Assembly: GCA_040755725.1 (NCBI GenBank)
Contig: JBFMAI010000008.1
Coordinates: 102,919 to 166,918, forward strand
Reading direction: 5' to 3'
Source of the DNA: JBFMAI01 sp040755725
GTDB taxonomy: Bacteria; Planctomycetota; Phycisphaerae; UBA1845; Fen-1342
Length of the DNA: 64,000 nucleotides
Numbering within the stretch: the first letter of the stretch is position 1; each line of letters begins with the position of its first letter. The notes beneath the pieces were generated by a model. The model was not told where the DNA came from. It ran no database searches and saw only the letters and a list, made by a program, of their open reading frames with translations. Below are positions 35,398-42,660 of the stretch, piece by piece. The translations under genes were made by a program, and so were the position numbers.

Positions 35398-35975
35398 TCC
35401 GTCACGCGGGCGATAAAGTGCTCGAGCTGACGGCCCACCTCCGCGCGATCTTCCGCGTGCAGGAACGAAAGGTTGGCCCGCACATTGGCCGCCGCCGCCA
35501 GGACCGCCGCCCGAGCCAGGTGCATCGCCGCCTGAGCGTCGCTGTGCAGCCGGGGGTTGCCGACGGCGTGCAGTTGCTTCAGGTCGGCCCACGCCGCCGC
35601 CCCCAGGGCCGCCGTCTCCAGCGGCACGCGGGCCGCCACGCCGGCGGCTTGTCGCACGCGCTCCGCCCGCGCGGGATCGCTCTTGTCCCTCTTCAGCGCG
35701 CCGCTCAGCAGCTCGTACGCCGCCGCATCCTCGTCAATGAGTCGCGCAAACAGCTCGGCGGCCCGGGTGAGGCGCTCGGCCAGGCCGCGCACCTGCGGCG
35801 CGACCGCGGCGAACTTGGGCCGGCCCAGCGTGAAGCCGGCCACCATGCGCCCAAGCGACGCGGCCAGCGCACCCGTCAGGGCCGCGACACTACCCCCACC
35901 CGGCGTCGGCTGTGTCGACGCCAAACGCGCGAGAAAATCGGCCAACGAGAGGTCGGTTAGCGAAGTCTCAGCCAC
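35394..35975 (-). CDS. Cyclodeaminase/cyclohydrolase (FTCD C-terminal-like) protein
   Basis: 193 residues, helical. LSLADFLARLASTQPTPGGG matches the glycine-rich signature of the formiminotransferase-cyclodeaminase/methenyl-THF cyclohydrolase family. Further family text includes LAASLGRMVAGFTLGRPKF, DEDAAAYELLSGALK and HSDAQAAMHLARAAV. It likely acts on folate one-carbon intermediates. The start GTG at 35975 is chosen because GGGAG lies 7 bases upstream; an ATG at 36017 would add 14 non-conserved residues. It is divergent from tadA. Confidence 0.85.
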   Translation of the reverse strand: MAETSLTDLSLADFLARLASTQPTPGGGSVAALTGALAASLGRMVAGFTLGRPKFAAVAPQVRGLAERLTRAAELFARLIDEDAAAYELLSGALKRDKSDPARAERVRQAAGVAARVPLETAALGAAAWADLKQLHAVGNPRLHSDAQAAMHLARAAVLAAAANVRANLSFLHAEDRAEVGRQLEHFIARVTD

Positions 35976-36055
35976 GGCGCGGACTCCCAAGAGGACGACG
36001 GCCCCGTCCGCGGGCATAATACGACGCGGCCCCCGCTCGGCCAAACGAGAAGCCC

Positions 36056-36538
36056 ATGCCCCGATACGACACGGACGAGCAGGATCGACGCTTCATGGAG
36101 GAGGCCCTGGCGTTGGCGCGGCAGGCCCTGCCCGCCGAGGACGTGCCCATCGGCGCGGTGGTCGTGCGGGACGGCCGCATCATCGGCCGCGGTTACAACC
36201 AGCGCGAGAAGCTCCAGGACCCGACGGCGCACGCGGAGATGATCGCCCTCACCGCCGCCGCCGAATACCTCGGCCAATGGCGCCTGGAAGGCTGCACGGT
36301 GTACGTGACACTGGAACCGTGCGTGATGTGCGCCGGTGCGCTGGTGCTGGCCCGGGTCGAGCGGCTGGTCTACGGGGCGACCGACGCGAAGGCCGGGGCC
36401 TGCGGCTCCCTGTTCACCATCACGCAGGACCTACGACTGAATCACCGGACACCGACGGTGGCCGGCGTGCTGGCCGAGCCGGCGGCGGAGCTCTTGCGGG
36501 ACTTCTTTCGCCGGCGACGGGAGCTGGGCGAAAAGTGA
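36056..36538 (+). CDS. tadA: tRNA-specific adenosine deaminase
   Basis: 160 residues. The zinc deaminase motifs THAEMIAL (here TAHAEM) and LEPCVMCAGAL are intact, with VPIGAVVVRDG, RGYNQRE and YGATDAKAGACGSL as in TadA. It converts A34 to inosine in tRNA-Arg(ACG). The ATG is the first in-frame start; upstream only 80 bases separate it from the divergent FTCD-like gene. I looked for an SRP RNA gene downstream and saw none. Confidence 0.95.
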   Translation: MPRYDTDEQDRRFMEEALALARQALPAEDVPIGAVVVRDGRIIGRGYNQREKLQDPTAHAEMIALTAAAEYLGQWRLEGCTVYVTLEPCVMCAGALVLARVERLVYGATDAKAGACGSLFTITQDLRLNHRTPTVAGVLAEPAAELLRDFFRRRRELGEK

Positions 36539-36571
36539 GCGGGACTTGCCCACGGGGCGCGGGAGGCAGCG

Positions 36572-37003
36572 CTACACCAGTCGCGGCGCCAGGAGCTGGG
36601 CCGCACGTTTGGCATCCGTGCTTGATTCCAACCGCAGGTATTGCACACTGTTGTCGCCGATAGCGGCCGCCCACAGCCCGCAGACACGGATACCGGCGTC
36701 GGCCAATGTGCGGGCGATGCCGGCGACCTGCCCGGGGCGGTCCGGCCCGATGATGCGCAGGGCGTGCAGGGCCGTGGAGCGATCGAGGCCGACCTCGCGC
36801 GCCGCCCGGGTCTGGGCCTCGCCCACCAGGGGGGCCACAAACAGCAGCGAGGTGCCGGCCATCACGTCCGAGGACGGGCGCATGATGGCGAACTCGAGGT
36901 TCGCCCCCGCCCGTAGCAACGCCTCGAGCTTCTCGGCCAGCGCCCCGGGGCGGTCTTCCACCTCCCCGAACCACAGATCAACGGTGGTGATTTCGTAGCC
37001 CAT
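36572..37003 (-). CDS. Protein with two ACT domains
   Basis: 143 residues. The first half (YEITTVDLWFGEVEDRPGAL) and the second half (ALRIIGPDRPGQVAGIARTL, then GIRVCGLWAAAIGD) each have the ACT signature of a Gly after DRP. ACT domains sense small molecules, usually amino acids. There is no attached catalytic domain, so it may be a free regulatory protein. The ATG at 37003 follows AAAGGGG by 6 bases. It is convergent with tadA. Confidence 0.8.
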   Translation of the reverse strand: MGYEITTVDLWFGEVEDRPGALAEKLEALLRAGANLEFAIMRPSSDVMAGTSLLFVAPLVGEAQTRAAREVGLDRSTALHALRIIGPDRPGQVAGIARTLADAGIRVCGLWAAAIGDNSVQYLRLESSTDAKRAAQLLAPRLV

Positions 37004-37078
37004 GACGGCCCCTTTCGGTTCGTCCCACCTCACCGATAGCCGCGCCCGCCCTGACCGTCAAGCGGCCCCGGGGCCGGG

Positions 37079-39229
37079 CTACGCCGCCGGCACCGTGGCG
37101 GCGCGAGCGCCGCGCGCGAAGCGTGCGGTGGCGGCCACGACGATCCCCGCGGTCATGGCCAGCACGACGATCGAGGTAATCGCCAGCGGCGCCGAGGCGG
37201 GCCACTGCGCGAGGTACTGCGTGCGGAGCAGATACACCAGGGAATACGCCGAGGTGGCCAGCATGAACACCGCCGGCAGCAACGTGTACCACACCGGCCG
37301 GTGCCGGGCCAGCAGCCAGCAGCTCGCCACCACCAGGGCCAGCGCCGCCAGAAGCTGGTTGGCCGACCCGAAGATCTTCCACACCACGTTGTAGCCGTTG
37401 CCCCACCCCAGCAGCAGCATCAGCGCCACCGCGATCCCCGAGTTGATCCAGTAATACCTGATCGTCAGCAGCCCCGCCCGCAGCAGGCCGTGCGTCTCGA
37501 TCGGTCGGGGCGGCGGCGCGGGACGCAGGTCGGGGCGCTCGATGCTCAGGCCGGCGGCCCCGGTCATCTCGGTCGCGCCGCGCTCGGGCGCGGGCTCGTC
37601 GGTGCTACGGGCCACGCCGGCGAAGACGTCGTACCGCCGCAGCAGCGTGGCCCAGCCCTCTTCCAGCATGTAGCGTGTCAGGCGGATGGCCGTGTCGAGC
37701 GTGGTGACCAGGAATCCCTCCAGCAGCAGCATCGCCCCCAGCACGCCGAGCGCGACCGGGATCCCCAGCCCGAGGCTGCTCGTGTTGCCGACGGCCAGGG
37801 CGAAGGTGAGGACGGCGTTGCCCTTGCCGCTGGCGGGATAGCAGTAGTGCTCGTAGCTCAGCAGCGACAAACCCACGATGAGGCAGCCCACGACGCACAC
37901 CGCCAGGAAGCTCTCCAGCAGCATGGCGTAGTAGCCGACGTGCCGCGCCGCGACCTCCGTGCGAAGCTGTTTGCACGTGGTGCCGCCGGCGCACAGGCTG
38001 TGAAAGCCGCTGACTGCGCCGCAGGCAATCGTAATGAACAGGATGGGCCACCCGGGACCAAGCTTCGGGTGCGCGCTGGCGCTCAGCCAGTTGCTCAGCG
38101 GCAGGGAGCCACTCGTCAGAAACGCCCCGCCCCCGCGGATCGCCGCCGCCACCAACGCAATGACCAGAAACACGATGCCCACGTAGAGGATGTGGACGTT
38201 GATGAAATCGCGGCTCTGGAGGAACAGCCACACGGGCACGCCGGCGGCAATAAGGACATAGGCGCTGATCATCAGCTTCCAGGTCTGCGGCTGGACGGCG
38301 ACGGGGCGGTACAGGCCGATCCCGATCGACACCGCGCAGACGCCGATGGCCAGCAGGGAACAGATCCAGACCGGGGTCTTGCGCTTGATGTACAGAAACC
38401 CAATCAGCGGGCTGAACGCGGTGATGACGATGACCGAGGTGGACGCGATGCCGCCGACCACCGCCACCGCGTGCCGCACTTCCAACCGGGCCGCGCCGCC
38501 GGCGTCATGCAGCAGCGCGACATGGTAGGTGTTCCGCCCGTCCTCAATCCGCCACGCCCGGCCCGGTTCCGCGGCCGTCACGACGGCAGCGTCACTCAAC
38601 GCGGCTTCGCGCTGCTCGAAGGGCTTCCGCAGCGCCGCGAGCAGGACCGTGGCCTCCAGGGGTTCGGCCGCGGTCGGGGCGTCCGCCGTGAAGAACACGG
38701 CCTGCCGCGACCGCAGGAGCGTCTGGTCCTCCGCGAGTCCGAGCACCCGCACGGGCACCTGCGAGGTCAACGCCGTCGCCGACAGGTCGAGAAACGCGGC
38801 GCACACCAAGACCAGCAGCGCCACGAGCATAACGATCATCATCGCGAACGCGGCCGGGCCGAGATAACGCCGCGCCACGACCGCGAGGTTCTTGCCGCCC
38901 TCGCGCATTGTGATGTGCGTGGCGGCAAAGTCGTGCACGGCCCCCAGGAAGATCCCGCCCAGCACGATCCACAACAGAGCCGGCAGCCAGCCGTAGTAGA
39001 TCGCCAGCACCGGCCCGACGATCGGCCCGGCGCCGGCGATGGACGCGAAATGGTGCGCGAACACGACCGGCGTCGGCGTCGGGACGAAGTCCCGGCCGTC
39101 GTTGACCAGGGCAGCGGGCGTCGGCCGACCGCTGCGCTCCCCCAGCACGCGCGCGATGACCGGGGCATAGAAGCGCCCACCCAGAACCAGCGCCACCCCC
39201 GCCACCAGCACGATGATCAGCACGCTCAC
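37079..39229 (-). CDS. cstA: Carbon starvation protein CstA-like peptide/pyruvate transporter
   Basis: 716 residues with about 16 transmembrane segments. The family text VFAHHFASIAGAGPIVGPVL, GAVHDFAATHITMREGGK and FITIACGAVSGFHSLCAGGT is strongly conserved. CstA takes up peptides or pyruvate under carbon limitation. About 100 soluble residues at positions 158-258 (including LLAALRKPFEQREAALSDAA) interrupt the membrane domain between helices and are absent from E. coli CstA as I remember it. The start is GTG with GGAGG 6 bases upstream. Confidence 0.93.
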   Translation of the reverse strand: MSVLIIVLVAGVALVLGGRFYAPVIARVLGERSGRPTPAALVNDGRDFVPTPTPVVFAHHFASIAGAGPIVGPVLAIYYGWLPALLWIVLGGIFLGAVHDFAATHITMREGGKNLAVVARRYLGPAAFAMMIVMLVALLVLVCAAFLDLSATALTSQVPVRVLGLAEDQTLLRSRQAVFFTADAPTAAEPLEATVLLAALRKPFEQREAALSDAAVVTAAEPGRAWRIEDGRNTYHVALLHDAGGAARLEVRHAVAVVGGIASTSVIVITAFSPLIGFLYIKRKTPVWICSLLAIGVCAVSIGIGLYRPVAVQPQTWKLMISAYVLIAAGVPVWLFLQSRDFINVHILYVGIVFLVIALVAAAIRGGGAFLTSGSLPLSNWLSASAHPKLGPGWPILFITIACGAVSGFHSLCAGGTTCKQLRTEVAARHVGYYAMLLESFLAVCVVGCLIVGLSLLSYEHYCYPASGKGNAVLTFALAVGNTSSLGLGIPVALGVLGAMLLLEGFLVTTLDTAIRLTRYMLEEGWATLLRRYDVFAGVARSTDEPAPERGATEMTGAAGLSIERPDLRPAPPPRPIETHGLLRAGLLTIRYYWINSGIAVALMLLLGWGNGYNVVWKIFGSANQLLAALALVVASCWLLARHRPVWYTLLPAVFMLATSAYSLVYLLRTQYLAQWPASAPLAITSIVVLAMTAGIVVAATARFARGARAATVPAA

Positions 39230-39407
39230 GACCGGCCTCCATGCGTGTGAGAGACTTGCTCGGCGATGTCAGCGTTCAGTATACCACTCGGACCGGCGGC
39301 GGGGCGGGAGCAACGCCGCCACCCACCCGCGCCCGGCGGCGCGGACGGGCGCCGACCTGGCGCAGGGCTTGCGCCCGGGCCCCCGGGGTGGTCAGGATCG
39401 CGGCGGC

Positions 39408-40454
39408 TCAGGGTCCGGCCAGCAAGGTCACAAAGGGGTTGATGTCGCCGAAGTCGAACTTCCCGTCGTTGTTGATGTCGCGGTTGCCGAACGGGCAGTT
39501 GGGGTACTGGGCGGCGTAGGCGGCCGGGTTGGACATCGCCAGCACGAACGGGTTGATGTCGCCGAAATCCACATGCCCGTCGCAGTTCACGTCGCCGACG
39601 AGCACGCCGCCGGGGCCGGGCCAGCCGGCCAGCCGCGCCAGCATCCACCAGAACGCCCGGCCCTTGAGGTCGCAATTCAGCGACTGCGAATGGGCGCACG
39701 AGCAGGACGAGCACTGCCCGGGATGCGCGGCGCACCACTCGACCGCCCAGTTGTGCTGCACGCTGCCGATCCAGTAGTCGCAGTTGTCGTTGGCGTTCAG
39801 CGGCAGGAAGTAATTGTAGTCCGGGTCGTAGCTTTCGATGTCGGCGAAGTCGAACAGGATGCCGCCCGTGCTGCGGACCCAGGCCCGGATCTGCTCGTTC
39901 CGCAGGTGCAGGTTGCCGGTCGCGCCCGTGCCGTTCAGGTGCCCCGTCATGTACACGAACTTGACGTTCGGGTAGTCGTTGATGAGACCGGCCATCAGAT
40001 CGAGGTAGAGCTGGATGTTGGCCGGCGTCGTGTCCGCCTGCCCACACCACGACCACACGACGACGTTGCGGTCCGCCCCGTAGCCGTTGAGCATCTCGCG
40101 CGTCAGTTGTGCCCACGTCACGCGGTCCGGGTTGCCCAGGTCGCCGGTCGGCGTGCCGTCCCACAACGACAAGCCGCCCTGCGTGCCGTTGCGGTCCCAC
40201 CAGTACAGCGAGCCGGGCGGGTTCTTGAATTCGTTCATGCCGCTGATCGGCTGGCTGCCGTGCGACGTGTGCCCATAGGCGACCTTGAGCTGGAGCTTGG
40301 CCTGCTCGATCGCCGCCGGCGGCACCGCGGCGAGGTTCGTGGATGTGTGGTCGATGATGATGGGGCCTTGCCCCAACGACGCGGGGGGCAGTCCGAGCAG
40401 ACCGAGCACGACCGCCGCCGCAACGCCGCACACGCACGCACTGGTTGTTGGCAC
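39408..40454 (-). CDS. Secreted protein with SGNH-like domain and C-terminal dockerin-like repeats
   Basis: 348 residues. A signal peptide (VPTTSACVCGVAAAVVLGLL, cleavage near SLGQG) is followed by a domain with IIIDHTSTNLAAVP, VAYGHTSHGSQPISGM, RNVVVWSWCGQAD and VKFVYMTGHLNGTG, suggesting an SGNH/hydrolase-like fold. The end contains two EF-hand-type repeats: VGDVNCDGHVDFGDINPFV and RDINNDGKFDFGDINPFV, as in type I dockerins. A Cys-rich stretch (CSSCSC) sits between. The GTG start has AGGAG 6 bases upstream. It is probably extracellular and may attach to a cohesin-like partner or bind calcium. Confidence 0.8.
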   Translation of the reverse strand: MPTTSACVCGVAAAVVLGLLGLPPASLGQGPIIIDHTSTNLAAVPPAAIEQAKLQLKVAYGHTSHGSQPISGMNEFKNPPGSLYWWDRNGTQGGLSLWDGTPTGDLGNPDRVTWAQLTREMLNGYGADRNVVVWSWCGQADTTPANIQLYLDLMAGLINDYPNVKFVYMTGHLNGTGATGNLHLRNEQIRAWVRSTGGILFDFADIESYDPDYNYFLPLNANDNCDYWIGSVQHNWAVEWCAAHPGQCSSCSCAHSQSLNCDLKGRAFWWMLARLAGWPGPGGVLVGDVNCDGHVDFGDINPFVLAMSNPAAYAAQYPNCPFGNRDINNDGKFDFGDINPFVTLLAGP

Positions 40455-40590
40455 TGAGTTCTCCTTTCCCGCTAAACCGGGCGGGCGCAGCCCCGGCAGC
40501 CATGTCGGTATCCGGATATCCGGATGCCATTCTATCGCACGCCCAAGTGGCACCCAAACGCGGCCGTCCCCACTTCCGCGCCGAGCCCGC

Positions 40591-40619
40591 TTGACAAGCG
40601 CGGCACCGCGACCTGTAAT
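40591..40619 (+). promoter_or_regulatory. Sigma-70-type promoter P1 for the YwgA-like/HD operon
   Basis: TTGACA (40591-40596), a 17-base spacer, then TGTAAT (40614-40619). This is a perfect -35 with a good -10, rare in this GC-rich window. Confidence 0.75.
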
Positions 40620-40654
40620 CCGTCCGTCGCCCGCTGTGAGTGACTGGAATCCGC

Positions 40655-40683
40655 TTGACAAGAGCGCCAGGCGCGAGCATAAT
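40655..40683 (+). promoter_or_regulatory. Sigma-70-type promoter P2 for the YwgA-like/HD operon
   Basis: TTGACA (40655-40660), a 17-base spacer, then CATAAT (40678-40683), placing transcription starts about 28 bases before the ATG. P1 and P2 share the sequence CCGCTTGACAAG and lie 64 bases apart. Confidence 0.8.
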
Positions 40684-40716
40684 ACCTAACAGATTCCGAT
40701 CATATTGGGGCGTGCC

Positions 40717-41214
40717 ATGAACCGGCAACAGATCTCCATACGCTTGGCCCTGCGTGAGTTGGGCTTCAAGACCCCGCCCGTACAGACGTTTGACGGCCGG
40801 CTGGCCATTCAGAAGTGCGTGTACCTGGCCCAGGCCGCAGGAGCGAAGCTGGGTTATCACTTTCGGTGGTACCTGCGGGGTCCGTACTGCCCCGAGCTCA
40901 CGGACGACGCTTTCGCCATTGCTTCCGAATTGCAGGCGGGGCTCGACGAGGCACAGGGCTGGGTATTGCCCGACGGGTGGAGGCCGGCCGTGGCTGCGGT
41001 GCGCGCCCTGGTTCCGGAGGGCAACCCGGAGCAGCACGCCCGCCGGTTGGAGCTGCTAGCTTCTGTCTGCTTCCTGGCGGCCCGTCGGGGTTCCACCACC
41101 GTGGAGCCAGCCGAATTGCAGGCCCAGCTCAAGCGTTACGAGAAGGACTTCACGGTCGAGGAAGTGCAGGACGCCCTGGGGGCCCTTCGTGAGCACAACC
41201 TGCTCAGTGCCTGA
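40717..41214 (+). CDS. YwgA-like small protein
   Basis: 165 residues, helical. LAIQKCVYLAQAAGAKLGYHF and YLRGPYCPELTDDAFAIASEL match the pattern of the YwgA family and related DUF4065-like winged-helix proteins (a K-h-x-Y-L-h core followed by GPYS/GPYC). In Bacillus, ywgA lies beside the HD-domain gene ywfO, and the same pairing occurs here. The role is unknown; regulation or defence have been suggested for similar proteins. Two strong promoters precede it. The ATG at 40717 is chosen over 40705. Confidence 0.75.
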   Translation: MNRQQISIRLALRELGFKTPPVQTFDGRLAIQKCVYLAQAAGAKLGYHFRWYLRGPYCPELTDDAFAIASELQAGLDEAQGWVLPDGWRPAVAAVRALVPEGNPEQHARRLELLASVCFLAARRGSTTVEPAELQAQLKRYEKDFTVEEVQDALGALREHNLLSA

Positions 41215-42613
41215 CTCGCCAGCCAAGGTCGTCGCCGACGCGATCCACGGCGATATCCACCTCTCCGAGGAGGAGTGCCGCGTCGTGGACACGGCCAGTT
41301 TCCAACGGCTGCGCCACATCAAGCAGCTCGGGATGGCCCACCTCGTCTACCCGAACGCCGTGCATACCCGCTTTGCCCACAGCCTTGGGGCGCTGGGCAC
41401 GATCGAGCGCCTCCTGGCCGCCGAACGGTGCAAGCTCGAGCTCGAGCCGATCCTGAAGAGGAACCTGAGGCTCGCGGCGTTGTTGCACGACGTGGGTCAC
41501 TACCCCTACTCGCACCTGATGGAAGGGATCGACAAGGTCGAGTTGGCGGAGGAGCTGGTCGAGGACACGAAGCCGCTGGATCAAGGGGGCGCCGCCTCGC
41601 GTTACCCAAACCACGGCGTGCTCAGCCGGACCGTGATCACCGAACAGCACGACCTCCGGGACGCGCTGGGCGGACTCGATCAAGCAACGGCGGTGGCCGA
41701 CCTGATCAACCGGGAGCACGTCAGGGACGTACAGGTCAGCAACCTCATCAGCAGCAGTCTCGATCTCGACCGTTTCGATTACCTGCTGCGCGATTCGATG
41801 GGCACGGGCGTTCCTTACGGGCACATCGACCTGCACTACCTGCTCAACAACATCAGGGCCAGCCCCCGCGGTCTGCTCGGCGTTCCCGAAAAGGCGCTGC
41901 CGGCGGTGGAGCAGTTCCTCTTCGCGCGCTACTTCATTACCCGGGTCGTCTACTACCACAAGACGGTCTTCGGTTTCGAGGAAGCCTGCCGGCAATTGCT
42001 GCGTCGGTTGCGTGACCGGCCGGAGTACGAGGTCCCGGCCGACGGCGACGCGGTCGACACCTTGGCCAGGAGAACGGTCTTCGTCGGCTTCACCGACGCC
42101 TGGGTGGATGAGCGCATCCAGAGGGCCACAACCGACAACAACCCGGTGATTGCAGCGTTGGCAACCTGCTTGTACACACGCCGCCCGCCCAAGCTGCTCA
42201 AGGAAGTGCAGTCGCTCGCTGAACGGGGCGCGACCAATCACACCCAAGCGAAGGTCTTCCGGGTGAATTGCCGGCACGGATTGCGGACACTGGCCAATGA
42301 CCACGGCGTTGAGATCGGGCGGTTCATGCTGTGCCAAACAAAGCCACTCACCCTGGAAGACCGCCCGGCGCGCATGACCGCTGAGCAAGCGCGTGATCGG
42401 CCGCCGGAAGAAGAAGATCCCGTCGTGAAGGTCTTCCTCGACGACAACACCGAGCCGACTTCGATCGTGGACGTGCCCCACGGCATCATCGGCAAATGCT
42501 CCGGGTTCACGTACCAAGCCCACCGCCTCTACTTCGTACCGACCAGCGGCGACCCCGCCGGCGTCGCCGACGAGCTGCGCGAGCAGGTCAAGGGATGGGA
42601 TAAGGCCCCCTGA
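41189..42613 (+). CDS. HD-domain phosphohydrolase (dGTPase/SAMHD1-like)
   Basis: 474 residues. The HD-domain residues are clear: FQRLRHIKQLGMAHLVYPNA, HTRFAHSLGA (His), AALLHDVGHYPYSHLMEG (HD) and SSLDLDRFDYLLRDSMGTG (Asp). This resembles the YwfO/dNTP triphosphohydrolase group, which hydrolyse dNTPs or related nucleotides. The C-terminal 180 residues (AERGATNHTQAKVFRVNC) are not family-wide. It starts at GTG overlapping the YwgA-like gene by 26 bases; a GTG at 41207 also fits. The two genes form one operon. Confidence 0.9.
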   Translation: MSTTCSVPDSPAKVVADAIHGDIHLSEEECRVVDTASFQRLRHIKQLGMAHLVYPNAVHTRFAHSLGALGTIERLLAAERCKLELEPILKRNLRLAALLHDVGHYPYSHLMEGIDKVELAEELVEDTKPLDQGGAASRYPNHGVLSRTVITEQHDLRDALGGLDQATAVADLINREHVRDVQVSNLISSSLDLDRFDYLLRDSMGTGVPYGHIDLHYLLNNIRASPRGLLGVPEKALPAVEQFLFARYFITRVVYYHKTVFGFEEACRQLLRRLRDRPEYEVPADGDAVDTLARRTVFVGFTDAWVDERIQRATTDNNPVIAALATCLYTRRPPKLLKEVQSLAERGATNHTQAKVFRVNCRHGLRTLANDHGVEIGRFMLCQTKPLTLEDRPARMTAEQARDRPPEEEDPVVKVFLDDNTEPTSIVDVPHGIIGKCSGFTYQAHRLYFVPTSGDPAGVADELREQVKGWDKAP

Positions 42614-42660
42614 CCTGGCCTTGCGGCCCCTGAAGAACCCCGGACCCGAGCGGTTTCCGC

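Noticed and set aside
36539..36571. SRP RNA gene after tadA
   Set aside because: The gap is only 33 bases and has no GNRA-type SRP hairpin.
37301..39250. A 649-codon open frame antisense to cstA
   Set aside because: It is a shadow frame rich in Arg/Gln/His/Asp with no recognisable motif, while the opposite strand encodes an unmistakable CstA.
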